DNA of 43,276 nt. It comes from CAZIUL01 sp964542475. Its GTDB lineage: Bacteria > Planctomycetota > B15-G4 > CAYZWU01. Of the stretch, positions 32,236 to 40,695 are shown piece after piece. Numbering within the stretch: the first letter of the stretch is position 1; each line of letters opens with the position of its first letter. The stretch is from contig CAZIUL010000034.1 in assembly GCA_964542475.1 (NCBI GenBank), forward strand, positions 1-43,276. Direction: 5' to 3'. The position numbers were made by a program, and so were the translations under genes. The notes beneath the pieces are model-generated. The model saw nothing but the letters and a program-made list of their open reading frames with translations. It was not told the origin of the DNA and ran no database searches.

Positions 32236-33219
32236 ATGATCCGATTACTTAAAGACATCATCCTGTTTCCCAAGCTCTTAGCCAAGTACAGGGAACTTCT
32301 GTGGAGCTTTGTAAGGCGCGAGCTGAAGGCAAAATACGAAGGTTCCCTGCTGGGCATGTTCTGGCCCGTCATACACCCTGTTGTGCTTTTCACGATCTAC
32401 TACTTCATTTTCGCCAAACTCCTCAAGCTTCCAGTCAGTGTCGATCTAATGCCCTGGGCTGATGTGACAGCCGGAGAGCGGCTCGGCAACGTTCTAGAAG
32501 ATGCCGGATCAGGGTGGCGAGCGACTTTTTTCCTGGTGACGGGGATTCTGCCGTGGATAACCATCTCCGAGTCGCTCCAGCGTTCGAGCGGCATAGTGAT
32601 AGAGAACGCCAACCTTATCAAGAAGATAGCCTTCCCATCCGAGTTTTTGCCCACCTACGTGGTGATACTCCACACGATCTACTTCCTGATCGGTTTCGTC
32701 ATTTTTCTCGCGATACAGCTTCTGGTGAACGGATGCCTTCCGGGCACCCTTGTATGGTTCCCCTTGATTCTCTTGCTGCAGGTCGTTTTTCTCACGGGCC
32801 TGGGGATGTTCGTGGGAGCTCTCAACGTTTTCATTCGGGATGTTGCCCAGATCGTACCTCTTTTCACAATATTCTGGATGTTCGCCTCACCTGTCTTTTA
32901 CGAGCCCCGGATACTCGCAATGGTTGGCGGCCCGAAGCAGCAGAAGTTCGTCGATACAATTACTCCATACCTTTGTGTGAATCCGGTTTACAACCTGCTG
33001 ACCTTGTACCGGGATATCTTCAAGTATGGGCGAGAGACCGAGATCGTGCAGCTGGTAGCGGACAACGGAGAGAACTTATTAATGGTCGAAAAAGTCACCC
33101 AAAACTGCGGGATCTCGATAGACTGCCTGCTGATCTTCGCGGCTCAAACGGTGTTGACCTTTCTTGTGGGCTATGCCTTCTTCCTGCGGTCCAAGGGGAG
33201 GTTCGCTGATGAAGTCTGA
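32236..33219 (+). CDS. wzm: ABC-2 polysaccharide export permease (Wzm/TagG-like)
   Basis: 327 aa from ATG 32236 with AGAAGAG upstream; a longer reading in frame has no ribosome site. The N-terminus 'YRELLWSFVRRELKAKYEGSLLGMFWPVIHP' is the amphipathic interface helix plus first membrane segment of Wzm/TagG exporters, and about six helices follow ('LFTIYYFIFAKLL', 'TYVVILHTIYFLIGFVIFL', 'VVFLTGLGMFVGALNVF'). It moves a lipid-linked polysaccharide across the inner membrane. A loop of about 40 polar residues separates helices 2 and 3, a little longer than usual. It overlaps the ATPase gene by 11 nt. Confidence 0.92.
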   Translation: MIRLLKDIILFPKLLAKYRELLWSFVRRELKAKYEGSLLGMFWPVIHPVVLFTIYYFIFAKLLKLPVSVDLMPWADVTAGERLGNVLEDAGSGWRATFFLVTGILPWITISESLQRSSGIVIENANLIKKIAFPSEFLPTYVVILHTIYFLIGFVIFLAIQLLVNGCLPGTLVWFPLILLLQVVFLTGLGMFVGALNVFIRDVAQIVPLFTIFWMFASPVFYEPRILAMVGGPKQQKFVDTITPYLCVNPVYNLLTLYRDIFKYGRETEIVQLVADNGENLLMVEKVTQNCGISIDCLLIFAAQTVLTFLVGYAFFLRSKGRFADEV

Positions 33220-34420
33220 AGGTGGAAAGCAGCTCGCGGTCGAGGCAAAGGGGCTCAGCAAGAAGTACAAGATCTACCCCACATCGTTCGCGCGGATCAA
33301 GGAGGCGTTCCATCCGGGCAAGAAGTGTTATCACACATCGATGTGGGCGCTCAAGGAGGTCAGCTTCGAGCTTCAAAAGGGAAAGGCTATCGGGCTGATC
33401 GGCTCGAACGGGGCTGGGAAATCCACTTGCCTGAAAATTCTCGCCGGCACTACACTGCAGACCTCGGGAACATTCAGGATGAACGGAAAAGTCGCATCGC
33501 TTCTGGAGCTTGGCACGGGTTTCCACACAGACTTTTCCGGAAGGGCAAACATCTATCTGAGCGGCGCGGTACAGGGGTTTACGAGGAAGGAGATCGAGGA
33601 CAAGATCGATGGAATACTCGAGTTCTCCGAGCTTGGAGAGTTTGTTGACCAGCCCATCCGCACCTACTCATCAGGCATGGTCATGAGGCTCGGTTTCAGC
33701 ATGGCCACTGCCATCGATCCTGACATTTTGATCATAGACGAGATACTGGCGGTGGGGGATCTGCACTTCCAGAAAAAGTGCGTGGACCGTATATTCCAAT
33801 TCAAGAAAGATGGCAAGTCGATCATCTTCTGCTCCCATTCGCTCTACGATGTCCGGCAGATATGCGATGATGTGCTCTGGTTCAAGGAAGGGGTGATCGA
33901 GCAGCGCGGAACCCCGCTGGATGTTACCAACGATTACGCGAACTATGAGCGTTCCCTACTCACGGACGATGACTCCCACACAAAAGGCCTCGATGTGTTG
34001 AACGGCAAGGAGCAGCCTGTCATCACCTCGTTTGTCCTGGTAGACGGCAACGGAACGGTTTCACCCGAGGCGATCAGTACCGGTGATGACCTGATGCTCG
34101 AAATCGGATTCCTGATCAGGAATCCCGGGCAGGCGGTTAACGTAGGGGCTGGAATCTTCAGGACGGACAACGTGCTCGTCTCGTCGTTTTCGAGCCTGCT
34201 CGACGGGCAGGAGCCGTTCAGGGATAAGGGGGAGTTCAAGGTTCGCCTCAAGCTGCCCGACTTCAGGCTCGGCGAGGGGGAGTACAACGTGTTGGCATAC
34301 CTTTTCGACGAAAACGCGGTGCATTTGTACGACCATCGGCAGGCAGAACGGACTCTCATGGTTACGTCGGAAGTGAACCGGCCCGGCCTTATCAGCATGC
34401 ACCATGGCTGGGAGCGTTAG
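33209..34420 (+). CDS. wzt: ABC polysaccharide export ATPase with carbohydrate-binding tail (Wzt-like)
   Basis: 403 aa from ATG 33209 with GGGGAGG upstream. Walker A GSNGAGKST at 65-73, signature 'YSSGMVMRL' and Walker B 'ILIIDEILAVGD' match Wzt/TagH. Unlike TagH it carries about 150 C-terminal residues of beta-strand type ('PVITSFVLVDGNGTVSPEAISTGDDLMLEIGFLIRNPG'), the position of the Wzt carbohydrate-binding domain that recognises the finished chain end. This supports chain-end recognition during export. The gene starts inside the wzm end, indicating coupled translation. Confidence 0.92.
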   Translation: MKSEGGKQLAVEAKGLSKKYKIYPTSFARIKEAFHPGKKCYHTSMWALKEVSFELQKGKAIGLIGSNGAGKSTCLKILAGTTLQTSGTFRMNGKVASLLELGTGFHTDFSGRANIYLSGAVQGFTRKEIEDKIDGILEFSELGEFVDQPIRTYSSGMVMRLGFSMATAIDPDILIIDEILAVGDLHFQKKCVDRIFQFKKDGKSIIFCSHSLYDVRQICDDVLWFKEGVIEQRGTPLDVTNDYANYERSLLTDDDSHTKGLDVLNGKEQPVITSFVLVDGNGTVSPEAISTGDDLMLEIGFLIRNPGQAVNVGAGIFRTDNVLVSSFSSLLDGQEPFRDKGEFKVRLKLPDFRLGEGEYNVLAYLFDENAVHLYDHRQAERTLMVTSEVNRPGLISMHHGWER

Positions 34421-34437
34421 CGAGGGAACCTTTCCCG

Positions 34438-35619
34438 ATGGCTGATCTTTCCGTTATAACAGTGAACTACAACTCCGGGTGGTTCTGTTCGAACCTGGTG
34501 GACTCGCTTCTTGACCAGGAGTTCGAATCCATGACCGGTGCGCCTGGAGAGATAGAGATCATAGTGCTGGACAATGCATCTCCGGATGATCAGCATCACA
34601 TGCTCGACCCCTTGAAACAAAAGGGGGTCAAGGTCGTTTACTCGGACCGCAACACGGGTTATTCCGGCGGAAACAACGAAGGCATGGAGCATGTCACCTC
34701 TGACTGGGTCATGATCTGCAACCCGGATGTGGTGTTGATGCCGGATTCGATCCGGATGATGCTCAACGCCCTTTACTCGGACTCAAGCGCAGGAATGGCC
34801 GGTCCGAGAGGGTGGCTTGATCCCGGCTTTCATTTCCTGCTCCCCCCGGTTGAAAGCGTGAGGCTTTCCAGCCATCTTTTCGAGTGCGCTGGAAGGGTAT
34901 TCAAGAGCATTGGCCGTTCGTACAGCCTTCACCGTTCCCGCAACGCATTGCCATTCTGGTCGGGCGGCACATTGCAGGAGTCGGGTATGATATCGGGCTA
35001 CTGTTTCATAATGCAGACAGCCCTGGCGCGCAGGCTTGGACCGTTTGACACCGGCTTCCCCTTTTACTACGAGGACAACGATATCTGCCTGCGCCTGAGA
35101 CGCGCCGGTTCGAAGCTGCTGTTCGTCAAGGGAACACGGGTCATTCACTTTTACAACAAGAGCGCGGGCCCGGTGTTCGACGAAGTGCTGGAAAAGTACT
35201 ACCGGTCCAAGAGTTATTTTTTCAAAAAACATTACGGTGCGCTGCGGCATTTTATTTACAGGAAAAGCGCGGAGTATATCAAGAAGAACATCGACAAGCT
35301 GAAGGGGTACGAGTACGAAAGGCCGCACGACCTCGGAGAACTGTCCACGCCGCCGGTGCTGGAGGTCCCCGGAAAGAGGCGCCCGAATGTTGTGGAGATC
35401 ACGCTTGATCCCGCCTTTGTTCTGGCGGCCGGGCGGATCCACGATGAAGAGGTCTACAAGATGCCGGATCTCACATGGAGCGCGCTCGATGCAAACACGT
35501 GGTATCTGCGGATTCTGGACGAAAAGTGCAGGAAGATACTGGGTTCCTGGAAGTGGAAGAAGACAGCTCCGGCTGTTCTTCCTCCTGCGTATGGAGAGCT
35601 GAAGGAGATGATGCAGTGA
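34438..35619 (+). CDS. Family 2 glycosyltransferase
   Basis: 393 aa; adds one sugar to the growing surface glycan at the cytoplasmic face. GT2 markers: 'DLSVITVNYNSG', 'IIVLDNASPDD', the metal/nucleotide site 'MICNPDVV', 'ISGYCFIM', and the acceptor-loop 'FDTGFPFYYEDNDICLRLRRAG'. The shape is that of rhamnosyltransferase-type enzymes. A C-terminal extension of about 130 residues follows the catalytic core and is unrecognised. GAGGGA at -14 supports the ATG. It overlaps the next GT2 gene by four bases (GTGA). Confidence 0.9.
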   Translation: MADLSVITVNYNSGWFCSNLVDSLLDQEFESMTGAPGEIEIIVLDNASPDDQHHMLDPLKQKGVKVVYSDRNTGYSGGNNEGMEHVTSDWVMICNPDVVLMPDSIRMMLNALYSDSSAGMAGPRGWLDPGFHFLLPPVESVRLSSHLFECAGRVFKSIGRSYSLHRSRNALPFWSGGTLQESGMISGYCFIMQTALARRLGPFDTGFPFYYEDNDICLRLRRAGSKLLFVKGTRVIHFYNKSAGPVFDEVLEKYYRSKSYFFKKHYGALRHFIYRKSAEYIKKNIDKLKGYEYERPHDLGELSTPPVLEVPGKRRPNVVEITLDPAFVLAAGRIHDEEVYKMPDLTWSALDANTWYLRILDEKCRKILGSWKWKKTAPAVLPPAYGELKEMMQ

Positions 35620-36524
35620 CCGCATTATCAGTCGTTGTGCTGTCCTGGAACACTGAGGAGCTGCTAAGGGCTTGCCTTCGATCGATTTATGAAGGTCCGC
35701 GCTCGATAGAGTTCGAGGTTATAGTTGTGGACAACGCCTCAGACGATGGATCGGTAGAAATGGTCACGAGCAGCTATCCGGAGGCCCGGCTCATCTGCAA
35801 CGAAAAAAACGAGGGGTATGCAAAAGGAAACAACATAGGCATGTGTGCGAGCCGCGGAGAGTATATCCTTCTTTTGAACAGCGATACAGAGGTGCGTGAA
35901 GACGCGATCGAGAAGATGGTCGGGTTTCTGGAATCAAACCCGGAGTACGGCGCGTGCAGCCCAAAGCTGATAAACCCGGATGGAACCGTTCAGAAGGCGT
36001 GTATGCGCTTTCCGGACCTGAAGGTTGTGTTTTTCTTCGACACCATGCTTGAAAGCATGTTTCCTGAAAACCGGTTCGTGAGAAGGTATCTCATGAACGA
36101 CTTTGACCATTGTCATTCGCGGGATGTGGACCAGCCGCCGGGCGCCTGTTTCATGATCAGGCGCGAACTCACCGAAAGCGTCGGTTTTTTGGACGAGGAG
36201 ATGTTTTTGTTTTATAACGATGTGGACTTCTGCAATCGCATCTGGCGGGCGGGACTGAAAATCAGGTATTTTGAAGAGGCGCGTGTGATGCACCACCTTG
36301 GAGGAAGCACGCGGAAATACAGCGATTTCGGCCTTGAGCTCCACAAGAACAAGGTGCTTTACTACAGGAAGCATTACGGTAAGAAGGGAGCCGGTGCAGC
36401 AAAGGCGGCAGCTGTTTTGAGGGGTGTTGAAGAGATCTATAAATGCCTGAAAGCAGGCTGTGCTTGGAGGTCTCCAGAAGTTATAAGAATCAGGGAAGTT
36501 GTCAGTGAGGTGTTAGGATCGTGA
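35616..36524 (+). CDS. Family 2 glycosyltransferase
   Basis: 302 aa from GTG 35616, with AAGGAG at 35602-35607 and a 4-nt overlap with the previous gene's stop. A longer in-frame ATG at 35475 would overlap that gene deeply and has no ribosome site. GT2 markers: 'LSVVVLSWNTEELLRACLRSIY', 'VIVVDNASDDGSVEM', 'LLLNSDTEV', 'PPGACFMIRR' and 'DEEMFLFYNDVDFCNRIWRAG'. Probably a rhamnosyl- or related transferase for the same glycan. Acceptor unknown. Confidence 0.92.
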   Translation: MTALSVVVLSWNTEELLRACLRSIYEGPRSIEFEVIVVDNASDDGSVEMVTSSYPEARLICNEKNEGYAKGNNIGMCASRGEYILLLNSDTEVREDAIEKMVGFLESNPEYGACSPKLINPDGTVQKACMRFPDLKVVFFFDTMLESMFPENRFVRRYLMNDFDHCHSRDVDQPPGACFMIRRELTESVGFLDEEMFLFYNDVDFCNRIWRAGLKIRYFEEARVMHHLGGSTRKYSDFGLELHKNKVLYYRKHYGKKGAGAAKAAAVLRGVEEIYKCLKAGCAWRSPEVIRIREVVSEVLGS

Positions 36525-36569
36525 CGCGCTGCAAGCGCCCGAAAGGGCTTCCCCGTAAAGGAGGGACGA

Positions 36570-37283
36570 ATGTCTTGTCACGGCTCGGATGTTGATCTTG
36601 GGCCGCGCAGCCTGCCGGAGGTTCTCGATCGGCCTCCCGCGGGAGGGGCTGTGCTTGTCATGGCTCCGCACGCGGATGATGAAACCTTGGGCATGGGTGG
36701 CACGATATTTCTGCACAGGGAACAGCAAGACCCGGTCGATGTTCTTTTTCTGACGACAGGCGCCGCAGGCAACATTGCCGCCGGGCACGACTCAGGCGAG
36801 TATGTGAAGCTCCGAAGAAGGGAGGCTGAGACTGCCTGTGGGCTTTTGGGGGTCAGGGAAACTTTTTATTGGGAGTTTCCGGACAACTACGAGGTAACCG
36901 AAAACGATATGGCAATGATTCTGCCCCGTCTTCTCGATCTTCTGGAGCGAGGCGGATATGATGTTCTTTATACGCCTCATAGGGGCGAACTCCACACGGA
37001 TCACCACACGAGCGCCGTGCTTGCGGCACGTGCTGCGCGCCGGATGAAAAAAACGCCAGAGGTTTTCGGATACGAGATATGGGCTCCGCTAGAAGCCGAT
37101 CTGATCGTGGATGTTAGCGGCATGTTTTCCCGTAAACTTGAAGCGGCAGCCTGTTACGAGAGCCAGCTCGCTGTCCATGACATCACACGCCTGTTCAAGT
37201 GTTTGAATGGATATCGCGCCGCTTTTCTCGAGAACAAGGACGGGTACGGCGAAGCTTTTTTGAGGATGAAACCGCAGCGATGA
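36570..37283 (+). CDS. PIG-L/LmbE family N-deacetylase
   Basis: 237 aa. AAAGGAGGG ends eight bases before the ATG. The zinc site is complete: His34-Ala-Asp36-Asp37-Glu38 (family AHxDDE, here 'MAPHADDETLG') and His142-x-x-His145 ('HTDHH'). PIG-L enzymes remove N-acetyl groups from amino sugars. It is followed by an ATGA overlap with a gene whose own C-terminus is a second PIG-L domain. The substrate is probably an N-acetylhexosamine of the cluster's glycan or its lipid-linked precursor. Confidence 0.92.
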   Translation: MSCHGSDVDLGPRSLPEVLDRPPAGGAVLVMAPHADDETLGMGGTIFLHREQQDPVDVLFLTTGAAGNIAAGHDSGEYVKLRRREAETACGLLGVRETFYWEFPDNYEVTENDMAMILPRLLDLLERGGYDVLYTPHRGELHTDHHTSAVLAARAARRMKKTPEVFGYEIWAPLEADLIVDVSGMFSRKLEAAACYESQLAVHDITRLFKCLNGYRAAFLENKDGYGEAFLRMKPQR

Positions 37284-39379
37284 AGATCGTTCATTTGATT
37301 CACCACTTTCCGCCCGAGTTCAGGGGTGGGACCGAGCTGTATCTCCTGGCGCTTTGCAAGGTTCAGATCGCTGCCGGCCATGAAGTGACCGTGATTTCGG
37401 GATCTGCGAAGAGGGATTGGCTCGATGATTTTGTAGAGGATGAGCACGAGGGGATACGCGTGCTCAGGTTTTTGCGGCTGCCGCAAGGCGAGGAGTATTC
37501 GGCCGATTTCTACCTCGAAAGGTTCGAAACGATTTATCTGGAATTTCTCGAAAGGGAAAAGCCCGATCTGATGCACCTTCATCACTGGATGAACCTGGGA
37601 AACGAAGTCGTCCGCGCTGCTGCGGACATGGGGATTGTGACGATCATCACGCTACACGACCTCTATCCTCTTTGTCCGCGTTTTTTTATGACAAGGCCAG
37701 ATGGATCGAGGTGCGAACCCGGGGCGCTTCCCCTGGAGCGATGCATCGAATGTCTTGAGCCGGAATACGATGCATTGCTGGAAAACCTGGAGGACGAGCT
37801 TCGGATTCGCAAACAGAGTTTCATATCGGAAATGACTGCGGCGGGCTGCATCATTTCGCCTTCAAACAGCCACGCGAAAGCGTTCGTCGATGTTGGTCTT
37901 TTGAGTGTCGATCAAATCACTGTTATCGGCCACGGGCTGGTAAGGCAGATAGAAGGGGCGGTGTGCAAACCGAGCCCCAAGGGTTCGTTGAGGATTGGAA
38001 CCTGGGGAAACTTCGTAAGAGCTAAGGGGATACATGTCCTATTATCCGCTTTCAGAGAAGCGCGCGTGAAGCTCGGTGACAGGATCGAGCTTCATCTTTA
38101 CGGAAAGATCATCGACGCTGATCTGGAGGTGAAGCTGAAAACCGCATCGAAAGACGATGGCGTTGTTTTTCATGGAGATCTCACGGATTTTTCCCTGCAG
38201 GATATGGGAAGCGGGCTGGATCTCGTTGTGTTCCCATCTCTTGCGCGCGAGTCGTACTCCATGGTTCTGGATGAGGCAGCGGCTCTAGGGCTGCCGGTGG
38301 TGGTGAGCGACTCCGGGGCTTTACCGGAAAGGGTTGGAGACGGAGGAGTTGTGGTCGAGGCCGGCTCCGTCGAGAAACTCACAGAAGTCATGATCGAATT
38401 GGAAGGAGACCGCGAACGTTTGAAGAGAATGTCAGAAGCCATAAAAGATCAGAAGTGGACGGTGAATGACAACAGCCGCCGCCTTGATGAAGTGTATGAG
38501 CAGGCTTTGAGGAAAAAGGTTCTTCCGGTTCCGAACCAGGCGCAGCTTAAACGAACCGCTCTGTACAAGGGAAGGATTTCGGTTCTCTCACACGAACGGG
38601 ACGAGCGCGACGGGGCGTTTGTCCGGTTCAGCAGGTTCAGGGAGTTCGTACCGCTCCGGGAGTTCGATGAGATCACGAAAGGCGAGATCGTTGTCCTGGC
38701 GCCTCATCCTGATGACGAGGTCATCGGGTGCGGTGGCGTTATTGCCATGCATGCGGCCCGTGGTGACCGTGTAACGGTTGTGCATCTCACAGACGGCTCC
38801 GGGGGAGGAAATGGATTGCACGATGGAAAAACACTGGCTGAGGTCAGAAAGAGCGAAGCAAGTGCTGCGGGGCGTATACTGGGTACTCAGCGGTTCATTT
38901 CCCTCGACATGAAAGATGGCCAGCTTATGCCCGAAAAAACGGCAATCGAAAAGGTGTTCGACTTGGTCCGAACCTTGAGCCCGAATGTCGTGTACGCGCC
39001 GTCTCCTTTCGAAATCCACCAGGACCACATGGCAACACTTTTTATTGCCCTTCATATTCTCGATCGCTACAGCCCGGGCTTTGACCTTTTGCTTTACGAG
39101 GTCAACGAGGTAATGATACCGGGTTACCTCATCGATGTGACAGGGGTGATAGAAAAGAAAGACCGGGCACTGGCCTGTTTTGAAAGCCAGATACTGCAAA
39201 ACGATGTTCGGGAGAAGTCCATGGCAGGTGCTCGCTGGCGTACGGCGAACATCGACTTGCCTCTCGTAACGCATGCAGAAGCTTTCATCGAAACAGACGC
39301 GAGAAGCATAAGAGGGGTGATTTCAAGAACAAAGGAACTTGTCAAGTATATTGCATCGGGTGGTGCTGATGACAGATGA
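37280..39379 (+). CDS. Fusion of GT4 glycosyltransferase and PIG-L deacetylase
   Basis: 699 aa from ATG 37280 (ATGA overlap with the upstream deacetylase gene, GAGGATG upstream). Residues about 1-410 are a GT-B, family 4 glycosyltransferase: N-terminal 'MKIVHLIHHFPPEFRGGTE', 'FVRAKGIHVLLSAF', and the EX7E motif at Glu324 and Glu332. After a linker of about 50 residues, residues 470-690 are a PIG-L domain with the zinc site intact: HPDDE at 476-480 and His580-x-x-His583. Such domains normally lie on two proteins (MshA/MshB, BshA/BshB, PIG-A/PIG-L). The fusion could transfer an N-acetylhexosamine and then deacetylate it. Both active sites look functional. The order of reactions and the acceptor are inferred. 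Confidence 0.9.
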   Translation: MKIVHLIHHFPPEFRGGTELYLLALCKVQIAAGHEVTVISGSAKRDWLDDFVEDEHEGIRVLRFLRLPQGEEYSADFYLERFETIYLEFLEREKPDLMHLHHWMNLGNEVVRAAADMGIVTIITLHDLYPLCPRFFMTRPDGSRCEPGALPLERCIECLEPEYDALLENLEDELRIRKQSFISEMTAAGCIISPSNSHAKAFVDVGLLSVDQITVIGHGLVRQIEGAVCKPSPKGSLRIGTWGNFVRAKGIHVLLSAFREARVKLGDRIELHLYGKIIDADLEVKLKTASKDDGVVFHGDLTDFSLQDMGSGLDLVVFPSLARESYSMVLDEAAALGLPVVVSDSGALPERVGDGGVVVEAGSVEKLTEVMIELEGDRERLKRMSEAIKDQKWTVNDNSRRLDEVYEQALRKKVLPVPNQAQLKRTALYKGRISVLSHERDERDGAFVRFSRFREFVPLREFDEITKGEIVVLAPHPDDEVIGCGGVIAMHAARGDRVTVVHLTDGSGGGNGLHDGKTLAEVRKSEASAAGRILGTQRFISLDMKDGQLMPEKTAIEKVFDLVRTLSPNVVYAPSPFEIHQDHMATLFIALHILDRYSPGFDLLLYEVNEVMIPGYLIDVTGVIEKKDRALACFESQILQNDVREKSMAGARWRTANIDLPLVTHAEAFIETDARSIRGVISRTKELVKYIASGGADDR

Positions 39380-40295
39380 ACTGAAACCGGGTGTGTCCGC
39401 GGTAATATCCACATGGAACAAGGCAGGCAGCCTGCGTGAGAACCTTAAGGCTCTTTTCGGGCAGGTGCGTCCTCCGGACGAGGTTATTGTCGTGGACAAC
39501 GCTTCTGAAGATGGCACCGCTGCGATGGTCGAAAAGTCGTTTCCGGGTGTCAGGTTCTTCAAGATGCCGGACAGCTCTGCGGGCGCATGTGAGACGTTCA
39601 ATCTGGGTTTCAGGGCGGTCCGCCACGAGTTCACAGCGATCATGGACGACGATGTTGTTGCTCCGCCTGATTGGCTTGACAGGATCATGAATCGGTTTGC
39701 TTCGGAGCCTGCGAGCACGGCCATGATATCTTCAAAGGTTGTGGAACCGGGAATGCCCGATTCTTTCCTCCATTCCGATGAAGTAAATGCAGAGCGGTAC
39801 ATGTCCACTTTTCGAGGGTGTGGTACTGTCGCAAGAACCGCGGTCATTGCAAAGGCAGGATACTACGACGAAAAATTCTTCATCTACGGAAACGAACGCG
39901 ATCTGTCCGCAAGAGTCCTGGGGCTTGGTTACAGGATTCTCCAGTACCCTTCCGCAACGATAAACCACGAGACTCCGTTTGGAATGAAGGCCGGCAGCAG
40001 ATCGCTGTATTTTCACACCCGTAACTACTGGCTTTTTTCCTTCAAGAACTGCAAATGGACAAGCGTTTTTTTGTCAACGATAAAGCTGAGCTTGAGAGCC
40101 GCCGGAGTATCGAAACCGGATCATTATGCCAAAGATGCCACAGGCACGATAGGCATCGAAAAATCGTTGCGGGAAACAAGAGGAGGCCTGTGGATCGCCT
40201 TGAAAGCAACACTGGCGGCCTTCTGCCTTCTCCCTTACTGCCTGCGGAGACGAAAGGTTTGCAGGTCTTCTGATTTCAAGCCCCCGCTTGCATGA
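39369..40295 (+). CDS. Family 2 glycosyltransferase, last gene of the export cluster
   Basis: 308 aa from ATG 39369 (GGTGG five bases upstream; 11-nt overlap with the fusion gene). GT2 markers: 'GVSAVISTWNKAG', 'VIVVDNASEDGTAAMVE', metal site 'FTAIMDDDVVAPPDWL' with three Asp, 'GCGTVARTAVIAKAG' and 'DEKFFIYGNERDLSARVLGLG'. A C-terminal hydrophobic segment ('LWIALKATLAAFCLL') may hold it at the membrane. It completes the co-translated run from wzm. Confidence 0.9.
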   Translation: MTDELKPGVSAVISTWNKAGSLRENLKALFGQVRPPDEVIVVDNASEDGTAAMVEKSFPGVRFFKMPDSSAGACETFNLGFRAVRHEFTAIMDDDVVAPPDWLDRIMNRFASEPASTAMISSKVVEPGMPDSFLHSDEVNAERYMSTFRGCGTVARTAVIAKAGYYDEKFFIYGNERDLSARVLGLGYRILQYPSATINHETPFGMKAGSRSLYFHTRNYWLFSFKNCKWTSVFLSTIKLSLRAAGVSKPDHYAKDATGTIGIEKSLRETRGGLWIALKATLAAFCLLPYCLRRRKVCRSSDFKPPLA

Positions 40296-40412
40296 AAAGC
40301 ACCACGCACGTTACGATTTTTGAAAATAATGCTTGTTGTTTCAAGACAAAATGATACCATAGAAGCGTAGAAAACAACCTCTGCTGTGTTCGTTGACAGA
40401 AGTAAAATTTAA

Positions 40413-40596
40413 CCTGCTCCCATAAGCGGGTGACGGGTCTCGAAACCTCGAGGATGCCTTGAGTAAATCTGAGGAACCAACGGGTTATGAGCAGGCACCC
40501 ATCATTGATTTATGGGTTCAATTTCTTCTCAAAAACGGCACCTATGCGGAGGTTCTAATCAGGACAGGCCCGTCTTTACCAAGGCGGGCCTTTTTT
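40413..40596 (+). promoter_or_regulatory. Structured leader RNA with intrinsic terminator (attenuator or riboswitch candidate)
   Basis: The region before the L,D-transpeptidase gene can fold as a long helix: AACCTC (40444-40449)/GAGGTT (40549-40554), AGG/CCT, TGCC/GGCA, TTGAG (40459-40463)/CTCAA (40528-40532), with an ACCCAT/ATGGGT hairpin (40497-40502, 40512-40517). GGCCCGTC (40567-40574) and GGCGGGCC (40583-40590) plus six T form an intrinsic terminator. GACGGG (40432-40437) can instead pair with CCCGTC (40569-40574), so terminator and antiterminator are mutually exclusive. This is the logic of a riboswitch. LysM/YkuD genes are known targets of the c-di-AMP (ydaO) riboswitch, and GAGGAACC followed by GGGTTAT recalls it, but its conserved 3' core is absent. 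A small RNA gene is the alternative. Confidence 0.5.
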
Positions 40597-40695
40597 CTTT
40601 CAACTCCCTCTCTTCATTTGTTATCTTTTCCGAAGCAAGCAACAAACCGGCCGCTCGCCGGAGAACCGAAAAAAAACGCAAGCCTGGAGGAATCA

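Noticed and set aside
35475..35615. Longer start of the second GT2 gene
   Set aside because: It overlaps the preceding gene by 140 bp, without a ribosome site; GTG 35616 has AAGGAG and a GTGA overlap.
40413..40596. tRNA-like or RNase P RNA reading of the leader
   Set aside because: No acceptor stem, T-arm pairing or RNase P core sequence (GAGGAAAGUC) is present.
40459..40695. Upstream 79-codon extension of the L,D-transpeptidase
   Set aside because: It covers the terminator and folded leader, has no ribosome site, and the internal ATG has a good GGAGG and a signal anchor.
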